Shown: positions 26,698 through 35,697 of the stretch, one piece after another | Layout of the letters: each line of letters opens with the position of its first letter | Position numbering within the stretch: position 1 is the stretch's first letter | Assembly: GCA_019683695.1 (NCBI GenBank) | Contig: JADGHX010000024.1 | Span: 1 to 39,929 of the forward strand | Source: Steroidobacteraceae bacterium | Lineage (GTDB): Bacteria; Pseudomonadota; Gammaproteobacteria; Steroidobacterales; Steroidobacteraceae | Length of the DNA: 39,929 nt | Direction: 5' to 3' | The notes under the pieces: generated by a model | What the model was told of the DNA's origin: nothing | The model's input: the letters and a program-made list of their open reading frames with translations, nothing else | Databases searched by the model: none | Program-made: the position numbers and the translations under genes

Positions 26698-28599
26698 TTA
26701 TTCGAACGCTTTCGGATTCTTGCTGACGTCCGCCGTGCGCCGCAGCTCATCGACGTAAGCGGCTGCATCGGCCATGCCCTGACGGGCTGCAACTTCTTCC
26801 TTGAGTCGCGCCTGCAGGTTCGGGTCCGGCGAAGGCTCGGTGCGCACGCCGGTGACGGCGAACACTGCCGTGCCTTCGGGCACAGCCACCGTGCGATTCA
26901 CGCTCTTGTCGCCCGTGGGCCGCGGCGTGCGGAACACCGCGTCCCGGATCTGCGCGGGGACGGACGGATCGTCACGCCCGATGAACGTGGCCGGATTCGG
27001 CGTAACGCCCAGCTCCTTCGCCACCTGCTCGAACGGCGTGCCGATATCGAGCCGCGCACGCGCTTCATCCGCCGCCTTCGCGGCGGCCTGCGTGCCGTGC
27101 TCCTTGCGCAAGGCAGTCACGATTTCCTCGCGGACGCTGGCAAGCGGCTTCGGTTCCGGCTTGTGATGGTTCGTGGCGGAGACCACCACGATGCGATCTT
27201 CGCCAAGCGCCACGGGACCGCCGACGCGCTTCTCATCGAGCACGGTCGGGCTGAACACCACCTCTTCCAGCTCGGGCGAGTTGCCGAGCGGTGCACCGCC
27301 CGTGCCGCGCTGGAACTGCGGCACATCGCCCGCCTGCAGATTGAACTCCTTCGCGAGATCCGCGAGAGCGATCCCGGGCTGCTCTTCGAGCTTGCGCTGG
27401 AGGGCCTCCTGCAGATCCCCGAACCGGTCGCCCGCCTTCTGTCGGCGCAGCTGCGCCTCGATCTCGGGGCGCACCTCCTCGAACGTGCGCGTCTTGCCGG
27501 GCTGGATCTCCTCCAGCTTGATGATGTGATAGCCGAACTGCGACTTCACCGGCCCGCGGATCTCGCCCACCGACATGCTGAAGAGCGCATCCGCGAATGC
27601 GGGATCGAAATACCCGCGCTCCGCCCAGCCGAGATCACCGCCCTTCGAGGCCGAGCCCGGATCCTGCGAGTTCGCTTTCGCGAGCTCGGCGAAGTCCTTG
27701 CCGGCCTTGGCTTCGGCCAGCAGCTCCTGCGCCTTCTTCTGTGCGGCCGCATCGTCTTTGCCCGCCTCGATGAGGATGTGGCGGGCGCGGCGCTTCTCCG
27801 GCTGGACGTAGCTCTGCTTGTCCTTCTCGTAAGCGGCCTTCAGCTCATCGTCGCTCACCGTGACCTGGCTCGCCACCTGCTCCAGGCGCAGCTCGCCATA
27901 CGCGAGGTCCACGTATTCCGGCGTCATGAAGCGCGCCTGGTTGTCCTTGTAGTGCTTCTCGATCGCGGCGTCGTCGATCTTCGCCTCCTTGGCAAACTTC
28001 TCGGACGGCACCACCACGTAGCGCACCTCGCGCTGCTCCGTCTGCAGCGCCTGCAACCGCGCAAGCTCGGTGGGCGTGACGAAATCCGACGCGCGAATGG
28101 CGGTTTCGAGCTGCGCGCGGCGCATTCCGCGACGGATGCTCGCCTCGAACTCCGGCAGCGACAGGCCCGCCTGCTGGAGCGCGAAGCGCGCGGCCTCCGG
28201 CGAATACTTCCCATCCACCTGGAACTGCGGGATGCGACGGATCTCTTCCACGATCTGCGCATCGCTCACGCGATAGCCCATGTCCTCGGTGTGCTTGTTC
28301 ACCAGCGCATCCACGACGAGGCTTTCGAGCACCTGCTCCTGCAGCCGCGCACGCAGCTCATCCGGCAGCGCGCCGCCGAAGTTCTGCGACCACTGCATCT
28401 GCTGGCGCTGCCAGGCCTCCTGCGCCTCCTGCAGGGTGACCTTCTCGCCCTCGACCTTCGCCGCGTAGTTACCGGCGCCGATGCTGAGATCGACGATGCC
28501 GTAGGCGCCCCACGCAGCGAATACCAGCGCGAGCGCGCCCAAGATCACGAGCGCGAGCCATCGCTGCGCCTGCAGGCTATCTCTGATCCGTTGAAGCAT
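26698..28599 (-). CDS. ppiD: periplasmic chaperone / peptidyl-prolyl isomerase D
   Basis: Membrane-anchored periplasmic chaperone at the SecYEG exit that helps newly exported proteins fold. The 633-residue protein has an N-terminal cytoplasmic tip (MLQRIRDSLQ), one membrane helix at 14-35, a SurA_N-like chaperone region (about 45-230), a parvulin domain (about 262-365: RARHILIEAGKDD, FAELAKANSQDPGSASKGGD, FGYHIIKLEEI) and a further C-terminal lobe. Full length for PpiD. An AGGGG eight bases before the ATG serves as ribosome binding site, and a perfect GC hairpin stands just upstream. The usual partner hupB is not found directly upstream here. Confidence 0.95.
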   Translation of the reverse strand: MLQRIRDSLQAQRWLALVILGALALVFAAWGAYGIVDLSIGAGNYAAKVEGEKVTLQEAQEAWQRQQMQWSQNFGGALPDELRARLQEQVLESLVVDALVNKHTEDMGYRVSDAQIVEEIRRIPQFQVDGKYSPEAARFALQQAGLSLPEFEASIRRGMRRAQLETAIRASDFVTPTELARLQALQTEQREVRYVVVPSEKFAKEAKIDDAAIEKHYKDNQARFMTPEYVDLAYGELRLEQVASQVTVSDDELKAAYEKDKQSYVQPEKRRARHILIEAGKDDAAAQKKAQELLAEAKAGKDFAELAKANSQDPGSASKGGDLGWAERGYFDPAFADALFSMSVGEIRGPVKSQFGYHIIKLEEIQPGKTRTFEEVRPEIEAQLRRQKAGDRFGDLQEALQRKLEEQPGIALADLAKEFNLQAGDVPQFQRGTGGAPLGNSPELEEVVFSPTVLDEKRVGGPVALGEDRIVVVSATNHHKPEPKPLASVREEIVTALRKEHGTQAAAKAADEARARLDIGTPFEQVAKELGVTPNPATFIGRDDPSVPAQIRDAVFRTPRPTGDKSVNRTVAVPEGTAVFAVTGVRTEPSPDPNLQARLKEEVAARQGMADAAAYVDELRRTADVSKNPKAFE

Positions 28600-28940
28600 C
28601 TAAGGGACCCCTGGCTGCCCGGGCGCGCTGGCGCCCGTGTCATGTGGAAGCAATAGCAGTAGGTAGGGCGAAAGGCCTCGAAGTTCCAGCGTCAAGCCAC
28701 TGATCTCGCTAGGAAATGCACCTCGGACCTCACGTACCCCCTGAACTCGGCCGGGGGCGGCCTGTGCAACCCGCTTCCCGAGCCGCAGCCGCCATCGGCG
28801 GGCGCGGATGATAGCAAAGCGCCACGCCCTGACGCCGGCGGGAAGGTTCGCGCGAACGAGGTGATCAGGCGGCGAGTCGAGAGCGCCCGTCGGCAGGCCG
28901 CAGCGCCTGCGAGCACTGCGCGCGACGAGCGCTTCGCGAT
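28600..28940. other. 341-base gap upstream of ppiD with no gene
   Basis: Besides the hairpin at 28620-28637 I see nothing convincing. I looked for hupB and for tRNA genes, which often precede ppiD, and found no conserved T-loop or histone-like frame. The minus strand has a TTGACG at about 28694-28689, but no -10 box at the right distance. The ppiD promoter should lie here. Confidence 0.5.
28620..28637 (-). terminator. perfect GC hairpin in the ppiD leader
   Basis: CGGGCGC and GCGCCCG form a seven-base-pair stem with a four-base loop, ending about 20 bases before the ppiD ATG, just ahead of its ribosome binding site. It could end transcription from the peptidase gene upstream or shape the ppiD leader. 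No T-run on the minus strand. Confidence 0.4.
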
Positions 28941-30341
28941 CTATCGCGACGTGACCTGGGTTGCGCCGGCGGAGCCGGCGCCCGCCTCACGCAGCTTGCG
29001 CATGATGCGATCTTCCACCCACTTGCTGCTCCACCAGTCGATGGGCGTGACGGCCTCGCCATTCAGCAGCACGGTGAAGTGGAGATGATCCCCGCCCGCG
29101 AGACCGGTGGCACCGCTGCGGCCCAGTGTGCCGCCCTGCTCCACCATGTCGCCCACCTTCACGTCGATGGACGACATGTGCGCGTAGATCGACTGCAGCC
29201 CCATGCCATGGTCGAGGATGACGCAGTTTCCGTAGATGCCGAGGTAGCCCGCATGCACGACCTTGCCGCGATTGGCGGCGACGATGGTCGCGGCGGCCGT
29301 GGACGCGAGGTCGTACCCGAGGTGCACCTGATGATCCACTTCCTGGCCCTTGTAGAAATACGTGCGCTGATCCGCGAAACCGCCCTCGACCGCCGTGTTC
29401 ACGAGCTGCTTGAACGGGCCGCGCCACAGGATCTCCGGTGACGTCTGCGCGGCCAGCGAGGCGATGCGCGCGTTGTTCTCACGGCGCAAGTCCCGGTTCA
29501 CGCGGAGGAAGGATGCGAGCAGGTCCGACGGGTTCTCCACCTTCAGTTCGGGCGTGTTCTGCAGGATGGCCGGCACCACCCGCTGCAGGAAGCGATCGTC
29601 CAGCTCGATGCGGCTCTTGCGGAACTGCTTGGGGAACACGCGATAGTCGAGCCCCGCGGTGCTCTCGTTGCCGACGTCGTCGCGCGCGAAGACGGTGATG
29701 GGCGTGTTCACGTCCTGATTCCACAGCAGCGCGAAGAACGCCACGCGCAGGCCGGGATCCGCGTTCGCGATGCCGGCGCCGCTCGCCGGGAATCCCGGGT
29801 ATTCCTTGTCGCCGACACGTACACCGGAGCTGACATCGGCCGGCGAGACGCGGTACACGACCATCTCCGACCCGCCGTGATTGATGTAGTGATGGGTGGA
29901 CTGCACGCTCACCACAGGCGGGTTGAGACGCACCTCGATATCCCGCGTGGCGGTGGACTGCACTTCACGCAGCCCGAAGAGCACGGTCCGCGAAGCAGTG
30001 ACCGTGAGGCGCGCAGGGCCCGCCTGGAGGTCGGGCAACTCGCGCTTGCCGATGGTGCGCACGAGCATGAGCCGCTGCTCGCCTTCACGCACGAGCTGCG
30101 AAGCATCTCCACCGGGCAGCGTGAAGATGGGCAGGCGCTTCTCGCCCTGCTCGATGGCCACGTCCAGCGCACTGATCGCGGCGCCGGGCGCATCGATCGC
30201 GATGGAAAGCTGACCGGTCTGGCCGATGGCCTTCACCGGGTTCTCGATCGTGATCGCCGGACCATTGGCGCGCCCGGCGACGTACCACGTCACACCGGCC
30301 GCAATGGCGAGCAGCACGAGAAAACCGACGAATTTCTTCAT
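28941..30341 (-). CDS. secreted M23 (LytM-type) metallopeptidase
   Basis: A 466-residue, probably membrane-anchored zinc endopeptidase that cuts peptide cross-links in peptidoglycan. An N-terminal hydrophobic helix (residues 3-22) precedes a long region of beta-sandwich-like segments (about 30-240) and a helical linker (about 245-310). The M23 domain is at about 335-445: VHLGYDLAS supplies His340 and Asp344, IYAHMSSI supplies His388, and GGDHLHF supplies His419/His421, so the zinc site is complete. I moved the start from 30491 to the ATG at 30341 because it opens directly into the signal/anchor helix. Divergent from the HExxH protease gene. Confidence 0.92.
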   Translation of the reverse strand: MKKFVGFLVLLAIAAGVTWYVAGRANGPAITIENPVKAIGQTGQLSIAIDAPGAAISALDVAIEQGEKRLPIFTLPGGDASQLVREGEQRLMLVRTIGKRELPDLQAGPARLTVTASRTVLFGLREVQSTATRDIEVRLNPPVVSVQSTHHYINHGGSEMVVYRVSPADVSSGVRVGDKEYPGFPASGAGIANADPGLRVAFFALLWNQDVNTPITVFARDDVGNESTAGLDYRVFPKQFRKSRIELDDRFLQRVVPAILQNTPELKVENPSDLLASFLRVNRDLRRENNARIASLAAQTSPEILWRGPFKQLVNTAVEGGFADQRTYFYKGQEVDHQVHLGYDLASTAAATIVAANRGKVVHAGYLGIYGNCVILDHGMGLQSIYAHMSSIDVKVGDMVEQGGTLGRSGATGLAGGDHLHFTVLLNGEAVTPIDWWSSKWVEDRIMRKLREAGAGSAGATQVTSR

Positions 30342-30573
30342 AGCGATTCCGGGAACCTTGGCGGGAGCGAGAGCGCGCAAGTCTGACGGAACGCGGTGGC
30401 GAACCGCAACGGTCGAGAAACCGCAGGCGGACGTGGCGAAGCGCACGAAAAGCGCGGGCGACCCGGTGCTATCCTCGCGCCCGCCAAACAACCTCTGGCG
30501 TGACCACGGCGTTACGACCAGACATCGGCGCGAGCGTCGATCGAAGCATCAGGACGGGAGGCGACACGGTCTC

Positions 30574-32307
30574 ATGGCAATCCGCTCGAAAAGCTGGGTC
30601 GTCGGCCTGCTCTTGATGGCGGCCTTGCCTGCGCTGGCAGGCAATCGCGAGTGGAAGATGGCAGTGACACCGCACTACCGGCTCATCTCGCAGCTCAACG
30701 ACCGCGAGACAGCGAAGTGGATGCGGGACTTCGACCAGTTCATCCTGTCGACATCCGATGTCCTGCAGATGGACCTGCGGGTGCTCCCACCGTTGACGGT
30801 GGTGATCTTCGCGCGAGACACGGACTACACGCCGTACAAGCTGCGCCTGCAGAACGGTCAGCCCGCCCAGGTCGCCGGTCAGTTCGTGCGCCGTCCAACG
30901 TGGAGCATCATTGCGATGGTGCGCGATTGGAACAACAGGGAGCTGCGCAGAACCATCCACCACGAAGCCACCCACTGGCTCATGAGCGTGGATCAGTCAC
31001 GGCAGCCTGCCTGGTTGACCGAGGGCATCGCGGAGATGTTCTCCACGTTCGAGCGCCGCGGCGACCAGGTGAACTGGGCCAAGCCGATATCGGCGCACCT
31101 GGCGGTGCTTCACTATATGGGACGGATGCCGCTCGAGCGGTTCCTCATCGCGCCCAGCGCATTCTTCGAACGCGAGCAGCACACCGCCCAGTTCTACGCG
31201 CAGGCGTGGGCATTCACGCATTTCCTCATGATGTCCAAGGACCCGGGCCGGCGGCAGCTGCTGTTCAAATTCCTGCAGAGCTACCGGACGCAATCGGGCA
31301 AGGCGGCAGTCGAATCCGTCTTTGGCCCCGCGCTGCAGGACATCGAGCGTGAGTTCCACCTCTACACGAACCAGCACTGGTACACCTATATGGTGCAACC
31401 GGCCAAGCCCGCGCCGGAACCGCCTCCCCTGCAACCCGCGCCGGGCACGTTCGTCGAAGCCACACTCGGATTCCTCGCGCTCGGCGCGGACCAGAAGGAC
31501 CTGGCCCGGAATCACGCCGAGAAAGCGATCGCGCTCGACCAGAATGCGCCCGATGGCCACGCCTTGCTGGCGTACCTCGCGATGGAGAATAACGAGCTCG
31601 ACGAGGCCGCCACACACGCGGAAACCGCTCTGCAGCTCGGCTCGCAGGACGGCGATCTCTTCCTGCTGCTCGGAGCATCGTACGCGCATGGCAAGAACGC
31701 CGAGCGCGCCAATGCGAAGCAATTGCGCGTGAGCATGTACGAGAATGCGATCAACCTGAACCCGCGGCGGCTCGCCGCCTACCAGGAGCTCGTTGAAGCA
31801 CTGTTCGCGATCGATACACCGCGCGAGGAAGACGCCCGGTTTCTCGAAGTGGTGCTGCGTGCGTTCCCGGGCGAAGACTGGCTGCGCGTTGGCACTGCGG
31901 TCGTGGACTACCGGCTCGGGCGCCGCGAGGCGGCGATGAGCACACTGGCGGACGTGCTGCGCCCGGAGAGCACGTTGGATGAAACGGAGCGCGACCGCGT
32001 AAACCGTCTCCGCCGGCGCTGGGTCGGAGAGGAAGTCCAGGCGGCCTTTGCCAAGTCTGGCTTCCAGGCGACGCGCGAAGTCCTCGACCGATACCGAAAC
32101 CTGCGCGACGACCCGGAGATTGCCCGCCTCTTCGAGCAGTTGGAGTCACTCACGGAAATGAACGACGAGATCGAGCAATTCGAGGCGGCGCTGCGTGCCC
32201 ACCGGACAGCCGAGGCACGCACCCTCGCCGATCAGCTGCTCGCCCACGGTGACCTGCCCGAAGCCATTCGCCGCTATCTGGAGCAACGCCTTCGCGACGG
32301 CATGTAG
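30574..32307 (+). CDS. secreted gluzincin-like protease (DUF1570/peptidase MA-like) with TPR-like repeats
   Basis: A 577-residue exported protein. A signal peptide ends near LPALA (residue 22). The protease-like domain has HHEATHWLMS with the zinc motif H130-E131-A-T-H134. WLTEGIAEMF follows, and it supplies the third ligand, Glu150, or less likely Glu154, as in peptidase MA-type gluzincins. From about residue 285, alpha-helical pairs (GFLALGADQKDLARNHAEKA, AYLAMENNELDEAATHAETA and others) look like TPR repeats. The frame is open back to 30226; the ATG at 30574 gives the signal peptide and has GGGAGG about 12 bases upstream. Substrate unknown. Shared regulation with the divergent M23 enzyme would suggest an envelope role. 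Confidence 0.82.
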   Translation: MAIRSKSWVVGLLLMAALPALAGNREWKMAVTPHYRLISQLNDRETAKWMRDFDQFILSTSDVLQMDLRVLPPLTVVIFARDTDYTPYKLRLQNGQPAQVAGQFVRRPTWSIIAMVRDWNNRELRRTIHHEATHWLMSVDQSRQPAWLTEGIAEMFSTFERRGDQVNWAKPISAHLAVLHYMGRMPLERFLIAPSAFFEREQHTAQFYAQAWAFTHFLMMSKDPGRRQLLFKFLQSYRTQSGKAAVESVFGPALQDIEREFHLYTNQHWYTYMVQPAKPAPEPPPLQPAPGTFVEATLGFLALGADQKDLARNHAEKAIALDQNAPDGHALLAYLAMENNELDEAATHAETALQLGSQDGDLFLLLGASYAHGKNAERANAKQLRVSMYENAINLNPRRLAAYQELVEALFAIDTPREEDARFLEVVLRAFPGEDWLRVGTAVVDYRLGRREAAMSTLADVLRPESTLDETERDRVNRLRRRWVGEEVQAAFAKSGFQATREVLDRYRNLRDDPEIARLFEQLESLTEMNDEIEQFEAALRAHRTAEARTLADQLLAHGDLPEAIRRYLEQRLRDGM

Positions 32308-32759
32308 TCCACGCACTGACGGGGGTTTGCGCGCGGCGGAGTGCGCAACCCCCACCACTTCCGCACCCGGCGGCCCGTTCGCATGGCGGTGCACCGCCCG
32401 TTCTCCCGCAGCGAATCGGACGCAGAAGGGCCGTCGCGCTTGACCGCCCTGTCCGTAAATGCATCAATTCGCACCACACCATGAACACTGCACCGCCGCC
32501 CTCAGCGCAACCTGCAATGCGCTTGCGCTCGGGGCGCCACGATCGCCCGGAATTCCACGTTGCTTGCAAATGAGCCTCACATCTTCTGGCCGGCGCAGGG
32601 CATCCGGAACGGGCCGATCGCACGCACCGTAGCGCCCACGAGGGCCTCGGGATCCCGCTGACCCCGATCGCACGGCGCGCAACGGCCACGAGGCCGGCGC
32701 GTGATGCGCGCGTCCCCGACTCCAGAATTTCTTCTCACGACGACAAAAGCTGAACGCTC
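32308..32759. other. 452-base gap, no gene recognised
   Basis: The open frames here are Arg/Ala-rich with no family resemblance and run antisense or out of phase. On the plus strand, TTGACC at 32440-32445 is followed after 17 bases by ATCAAT (32463-32468), a weak promoter-like pair about 290 bases before the class V aminotransferase. Nothing else stands out. Confidence 0.4.
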
Positions 32760-33896
32760 ATGCCCGGTTTGCTCCCCAACATCGATCCCGATGGCCTGCT
32801 CGAATTCTCCGTGGTCTATACGGACCGCGCCCTCAACCACATGTCGAAGCGCTTCACGGGCGTGATGCAGGACATCCTCGCCACGCTGAAGAGCGTGTAT
32901 CACGCCCAGACGGCCGTGCTCGTGCCGGGGAGCGGCACCTTCGGCATGGAAGCGGTGGCCCGCCAGTTCGCGAACCGCGAGAAGGTGCTCATCGTGCGCA
33001 ATGGCTGGTTCAGCTATCGCTGGACGCAGATCTTCGAGGCCGGCGCGCTGGGCAATGGCGCGGTGGTCTGCCAGGCCCGCAAGGTTGGCGAGGGCCCGCA
33101 TGCACCGTGGGCACCCTGCCCCGCCGCGGAAGTGGCCGCTTCGATTCGCGCCGAGCGTCCCCGCGTCGTCTTCGCACCGCACGTGGAGACGGCGAGCGGC
33201 ATGATCCTCTCCGATGAGTATCTGCGCACGATCAGCGCGGCCACGCGTGAGGTCGGCGCGTTGCTCGTGCTCGACTGCATCGCCTCCGGCGCGATGTGGG
33301 TGGACATGCAGGCCACGGGGGTGGACGTGCTGATTTCCGCCCCTCAGAAGGGCTGGAGCAGCTCGCCTTGCTGCGCCATGGTCATGCTCGGCGAACGCGC
33401 GCGGCAGGCCATCGACGGCACGCAGAGCTCGAGCTTCTCCTGCGATCTCAAGCGCTGGATGCAGATCGCCGAAGGCTACGAGAAAGGCCAGCACGCCTAT
33501 CACACCACCATGCCGACGGACGCGCTCCTGCGCCTGCGCGACGTGATGCTCGAGACGCGTGACTATGGCTTCGAGAAAGTGCGTGCCGAGCAGATCGAGC
33601 TCGGCACGAAGGTGCGCGCGCTGCTGGAGTCGCGCGGCTTCCCGAGCGTGGCGGCGGAGGGCTGGAAAGCGCCCGGAGTGGTCGTGAGCTACACCACGGA
33701 TCCTGGCATCCAGAACGGCAGCAAGTTCATCGCTGCGGGGCTGCAGACCGCGTCGGGCGTGCCGCTGATGTGTGGCGAAGGGCCGGAGTTCATGACGTTC
33801 CGCCTCGGGCTTTTCGGGCTCGAGAAGTGGCACAACGTGGACCGTACGGTGGCCCACCTCGCTGCAGCGCTCGATAAGGTGGCGCCGCGCGGGTGA
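32760..33896 (+). CDS. class V aminotransferase (alanine-glyoxylate / serine-glyoxylate type)
   Basis: A 378-residue PLP enzyme that moves an amino group between small amino acids and glyoxylate or pyruvate. Motifs: VPGSGTFGMEAVARQF (PLP phosphate loop), LLVLDCIASGAM with Asp172 and the SAPQKGWSS loop with the Schiff-base Lys197. The C-terminal FMTFRLGLFG carries the carboxylate-binding Arg. The length fits the AGXT/SPT family. The ribosome binding site before the ATG is poor (AAAAGC). No pathway partners (serine cycle, photorespiration, purine salvage) are beside it, so the physiological substrate cannot be inferred from context. Confidence 0.9.
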   Translation: MPGLLPNIDPDGLLEFSVVYTDRALNHMSKRFTGVMQDILATLKSVYHAQTAVLVPGSGTFGMEAVARQFANREKVLIVRNGWFSYRWTQIFEAGALGNGAVVCQARKVGEGPHAPWAPCPAAEVAASIRAERPRVVFAPHVETASGMILSDEYLRTISAATREVGALLVLDCIASGAMWVDMQATGVDVLISAPQKGWSSSPCCAMVMLGERARQAIDGTQSSSFSCDLKRWMQIAEGYEKGQHAYHTTMPTDALLRLRDVMLETRDYGFEKVRAEQIELGTKVRALLESRGFPSVAAEGWKAPGVVVSYTTDPGIQNGSKFIAAGLQTASGVPLMCGEGPEFMTFRLGLFGLEKWHNVDRTVAHLAAALDKVAPRG

Positions 33897-34024
33897 GGCT
33901 CCGGCGGTCGTTTCCGCGACGCACGCGTGCGGGACGGTGGTTTCCGCTCACACAGCCGTGTCGGCACAGGCGCATCTCGTGCGTCCTTGGGTCGAGACAC
34001 ACAACACTGTGAAGGAGACTCACG

Positions 34025-34471
34025 ATGGCGGGTAACACGATTCGTCTGCATCGGGTGCTGCGTGCCAGGCCGGAAAAGGTGTATCGCGCCTTCGTCGAGG
34101 CGGACGCGCTGGCGCGGTGGCTGCCGCCCAATGGGTTCACCTGCAAGGTGGACCAGCTGGATGCCCGCGTGGGCGGCACGTTCCGGATGTCATTCAGGAA
34201 CTTCACGAGCGGCAACGCTCACGCGTTCGGCGGCAAGTATCTCGAGCTCGTGCCGGGCGAGAAGCTGCGCTACACGGATGTGTTCGATGATCCGAACCTG
34301 CCCGGCGAGATGATGACGACCGTCACGCTGCGCGCCGTGTCCTGCGGCACCGAAATGAACGTCGTGCAGGAGGGCGTTCCAGAAGTGATCCCGCCCGAGG
34401 CCTGCTATCTCGGTTGGCAGGAATCGCTGGATCATCTGGCGCGCCTCGTCGAGCCGGAAATCCCGGATTGA
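34025..34471 (+). CDS. AHSA1-like SRPBCC-domain protein
   Basis: A 148-residue soluble protein filling a single START/Bet v1-like (SRPBCC) domain of the Activator of Hsp90 ATPase 1-like kind. The family start RLHRVLRARPEKVYRAFVEADALARWLPP is clear, followed by VGGTFRMSFRN, GGKYLELVPGEKLRYTDVF and the C-terminal helix GWQESLDHLARLVE. Such proteins bind small hydrophobic ligands, and most bacterial members are uncharacterised. AAGGAG sits seven bases before the ATG, a strong ribosome binding site. It is a single gene, 128 bases after the aminotransferase and convergent with the secreted protein gene. Confidence 0.9.
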   Translation: MAGNTIRLHRVLRARPEKVYRAFVEADALARWLPPNGFTCKVDQLDARVGGTFRMSFRNFTSGNAHAFGGKYLELVPGEKLRYTDVFDDPNLPGEMMTTVTLRAVSCGTEMNVVQEGVPEVIPPEACYLGWQESLDHLARLVEPEIPD

Positions 34472-34521
34472 GCCGGACGGGCGCGGGAGGCGCCTGAAGA
34501 GAAGCGCGCCGTCGCGGCGAC

Positions 34522-34559
34522 GTGAGCGGCGCGACCTGCGGCTTCGGCGGGTCGCTCAC
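34522..34559. terminator. imperfect hairpin between convergent genes
   Basis: GTGA plus GCGACC (34522-34525, 34531-34536) can pair with GGTCGC plus TCAC (34550-34559), with a five-base bulge, in the 137-base gap between the AHSA1-like gene and the secreted protein gene. A weak bidirectional terminator candidate without a T-run. Confidence 0.3.
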
Positions 34560-34608
34560 TCGAGCCGCTTGCGGACGTCCACGCCCGACCTGATCGTCAG
34601 GGCAATCC

Positions 34609-35577
34609 TCATTCCCAGCCGGTGGGCGAGTTGTACGGCGCGCTCAGGCCCACGGCCTCGATCTCGTGGATCTGCCCGCCCCAGATCTTGAAGACGTGCA
34701 TCGCCGGCATGTCGAAGGGCCGCTGATCGGGCATCTTCCGCACCTCCATACCCGGGATGCCGAACACGGGAAACTCCCGCGTCTTCATCGAATGCCGGAA
34801 ATGCGAGAACCCGACGGCAAGGCCAGTCTCCTCATCCGCGATCCAGACCCGGCGATTGTCGATGGTGTCGATGTACTCGAAGAAGTTCGTGTCGAGCTGC
34901 TTCGCGCAGCCGAGCGAGCCGGCCAGACCGAAGCCCTGTGAGGGGTCCCGCTGCACGGGGTTGCGCACCGTCTGTATGCCGTTCTCGTACCGCACGCAGT
35001 CGTCCGCGAACGGTGCGAGGGAGCCGTTGTTGTTGTCCAACGCGTCGTAGTACGACGCCGCAATGTGCAGCAGGCGATTGCGCGAATCGCGATAGCCATC
35101 GGGAACGGTGCTCACCAGCGGCACGCGCGGCGCCTGCAGGCGCGGGTTGTTCGGGTCGCGCACCGGAACGACGATGTGCTCGGCTTCGGTGATCTTGCCG
35201 CCTTCCACCTTGAGGCGCAGGCCGAGCTGCACCGGCTTGCCCTCGGCTTGCATCACGCCGATGAACCCCACCTGCTGGGCGATGGCGTCCGGAACGTAGA
35301 TCTTGAATGTGGAGGGCACGGCCGAGGCGGTCTTCCACAACCCTTCGCCCGGCTTCAGGCGTGTGACGTTCTCGACGAAGCGGATGTCACTTGCGAGCGG
35401 CGCCTTGGAAGGATCGTGCGCCACCAGGGCTGCCAGATACGTATCGGTGAGTTTGGTGAGGCACGCGCGATCACAGGAGGTGGCGGCGGAGCCCTTCCCT
35501 GTCGATGCGGCTTGTGCTGTTAACGATACAGACGCCAGAACGGCGAACGAGACCAACCCCGCGATGACACGCAACAT
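34609..35577 (-). CDS. secreted protein of uncertain function, possibly SnoaL/NTF2-like (DUF8021-like)
   Basis: A 322-residue exported protein. The signal peptide (MLRVIAGLVSFAVLASVSL, cleavage after TAQA) is clear. The N-terminal phrase CDRACLTKLTDTYLAALVAH, followed by FVENVTRLKPGEGLWKTAS, recalls proteins with an NTF2/SnoaL-like fold that are annotated as domains of unknown function. A second related half may begin near LLHIAASYYDALDNNNGSLA, with a Cys pair (DDCVRYENG, LGCAKQLD). No catalytic motif is evident. The start was moved from 35685 to the ATG at 35577, preceded by GGGGGGA. It lies 120 bases downstream of the TonB-dependent receptor gene on the same strand, so the two may be co-expressed. 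Confidence 0.7.
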   Translation of the reverse strand: MLRVIAGLVSFAVLASVSLTAQAASTGKGSAATSCDRACLTKLTDTYLAALVAHDPSKAPLASDIRFVENVTRLKPGEGLWKTASAVPSTFKIYVPDAIAQQVGFIGVMQAEGKPVQLGLRLKVEGGKITEAEHIVVPVRDPNNPRLQAPRVPLVSTVPDGYRDSRNRLLHIAASYYDALDNNNGSLAPFADDCVRYENGIQTVRNPVQRDPSQGFGLAGSLGCAKQLDTNFFEYIDTIDNRRVWIADEETGLAVGFSHFRHSMKTREFPVFGIPGMEVRKMPDQRPFDMPAMHVFKIWGGQIHEIEAVGLSAPYNSPTGWE

Positions 35578-35697
35578 ACGTCCCCCCTCGAGCCCATTTG
35601 CGCGCGAGCTTAGACGTCTGCCACGAGGGCGACGACGCGCATGTGCGGGGTTGTCCGGTGAGCGGAAAGCGCAGCTACGATGCACTCGGCCGGGCGC

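Noticed and set aside
25288-28656. A 1122-codon open frame on the plus strand opposite the symporter and ppiD
   Set aside because: It is the mirror of two well-supported genes in GC-rich DNA, crosses their intergenic gap, is His/Arg/Gln-rich and has no domain resemblance.
28600-28940. tRNA genes or hupB upstream of ppiD
   Set aside because: No T-loop consensus, acceptor pairing or histone-like frame could be found on either strand.
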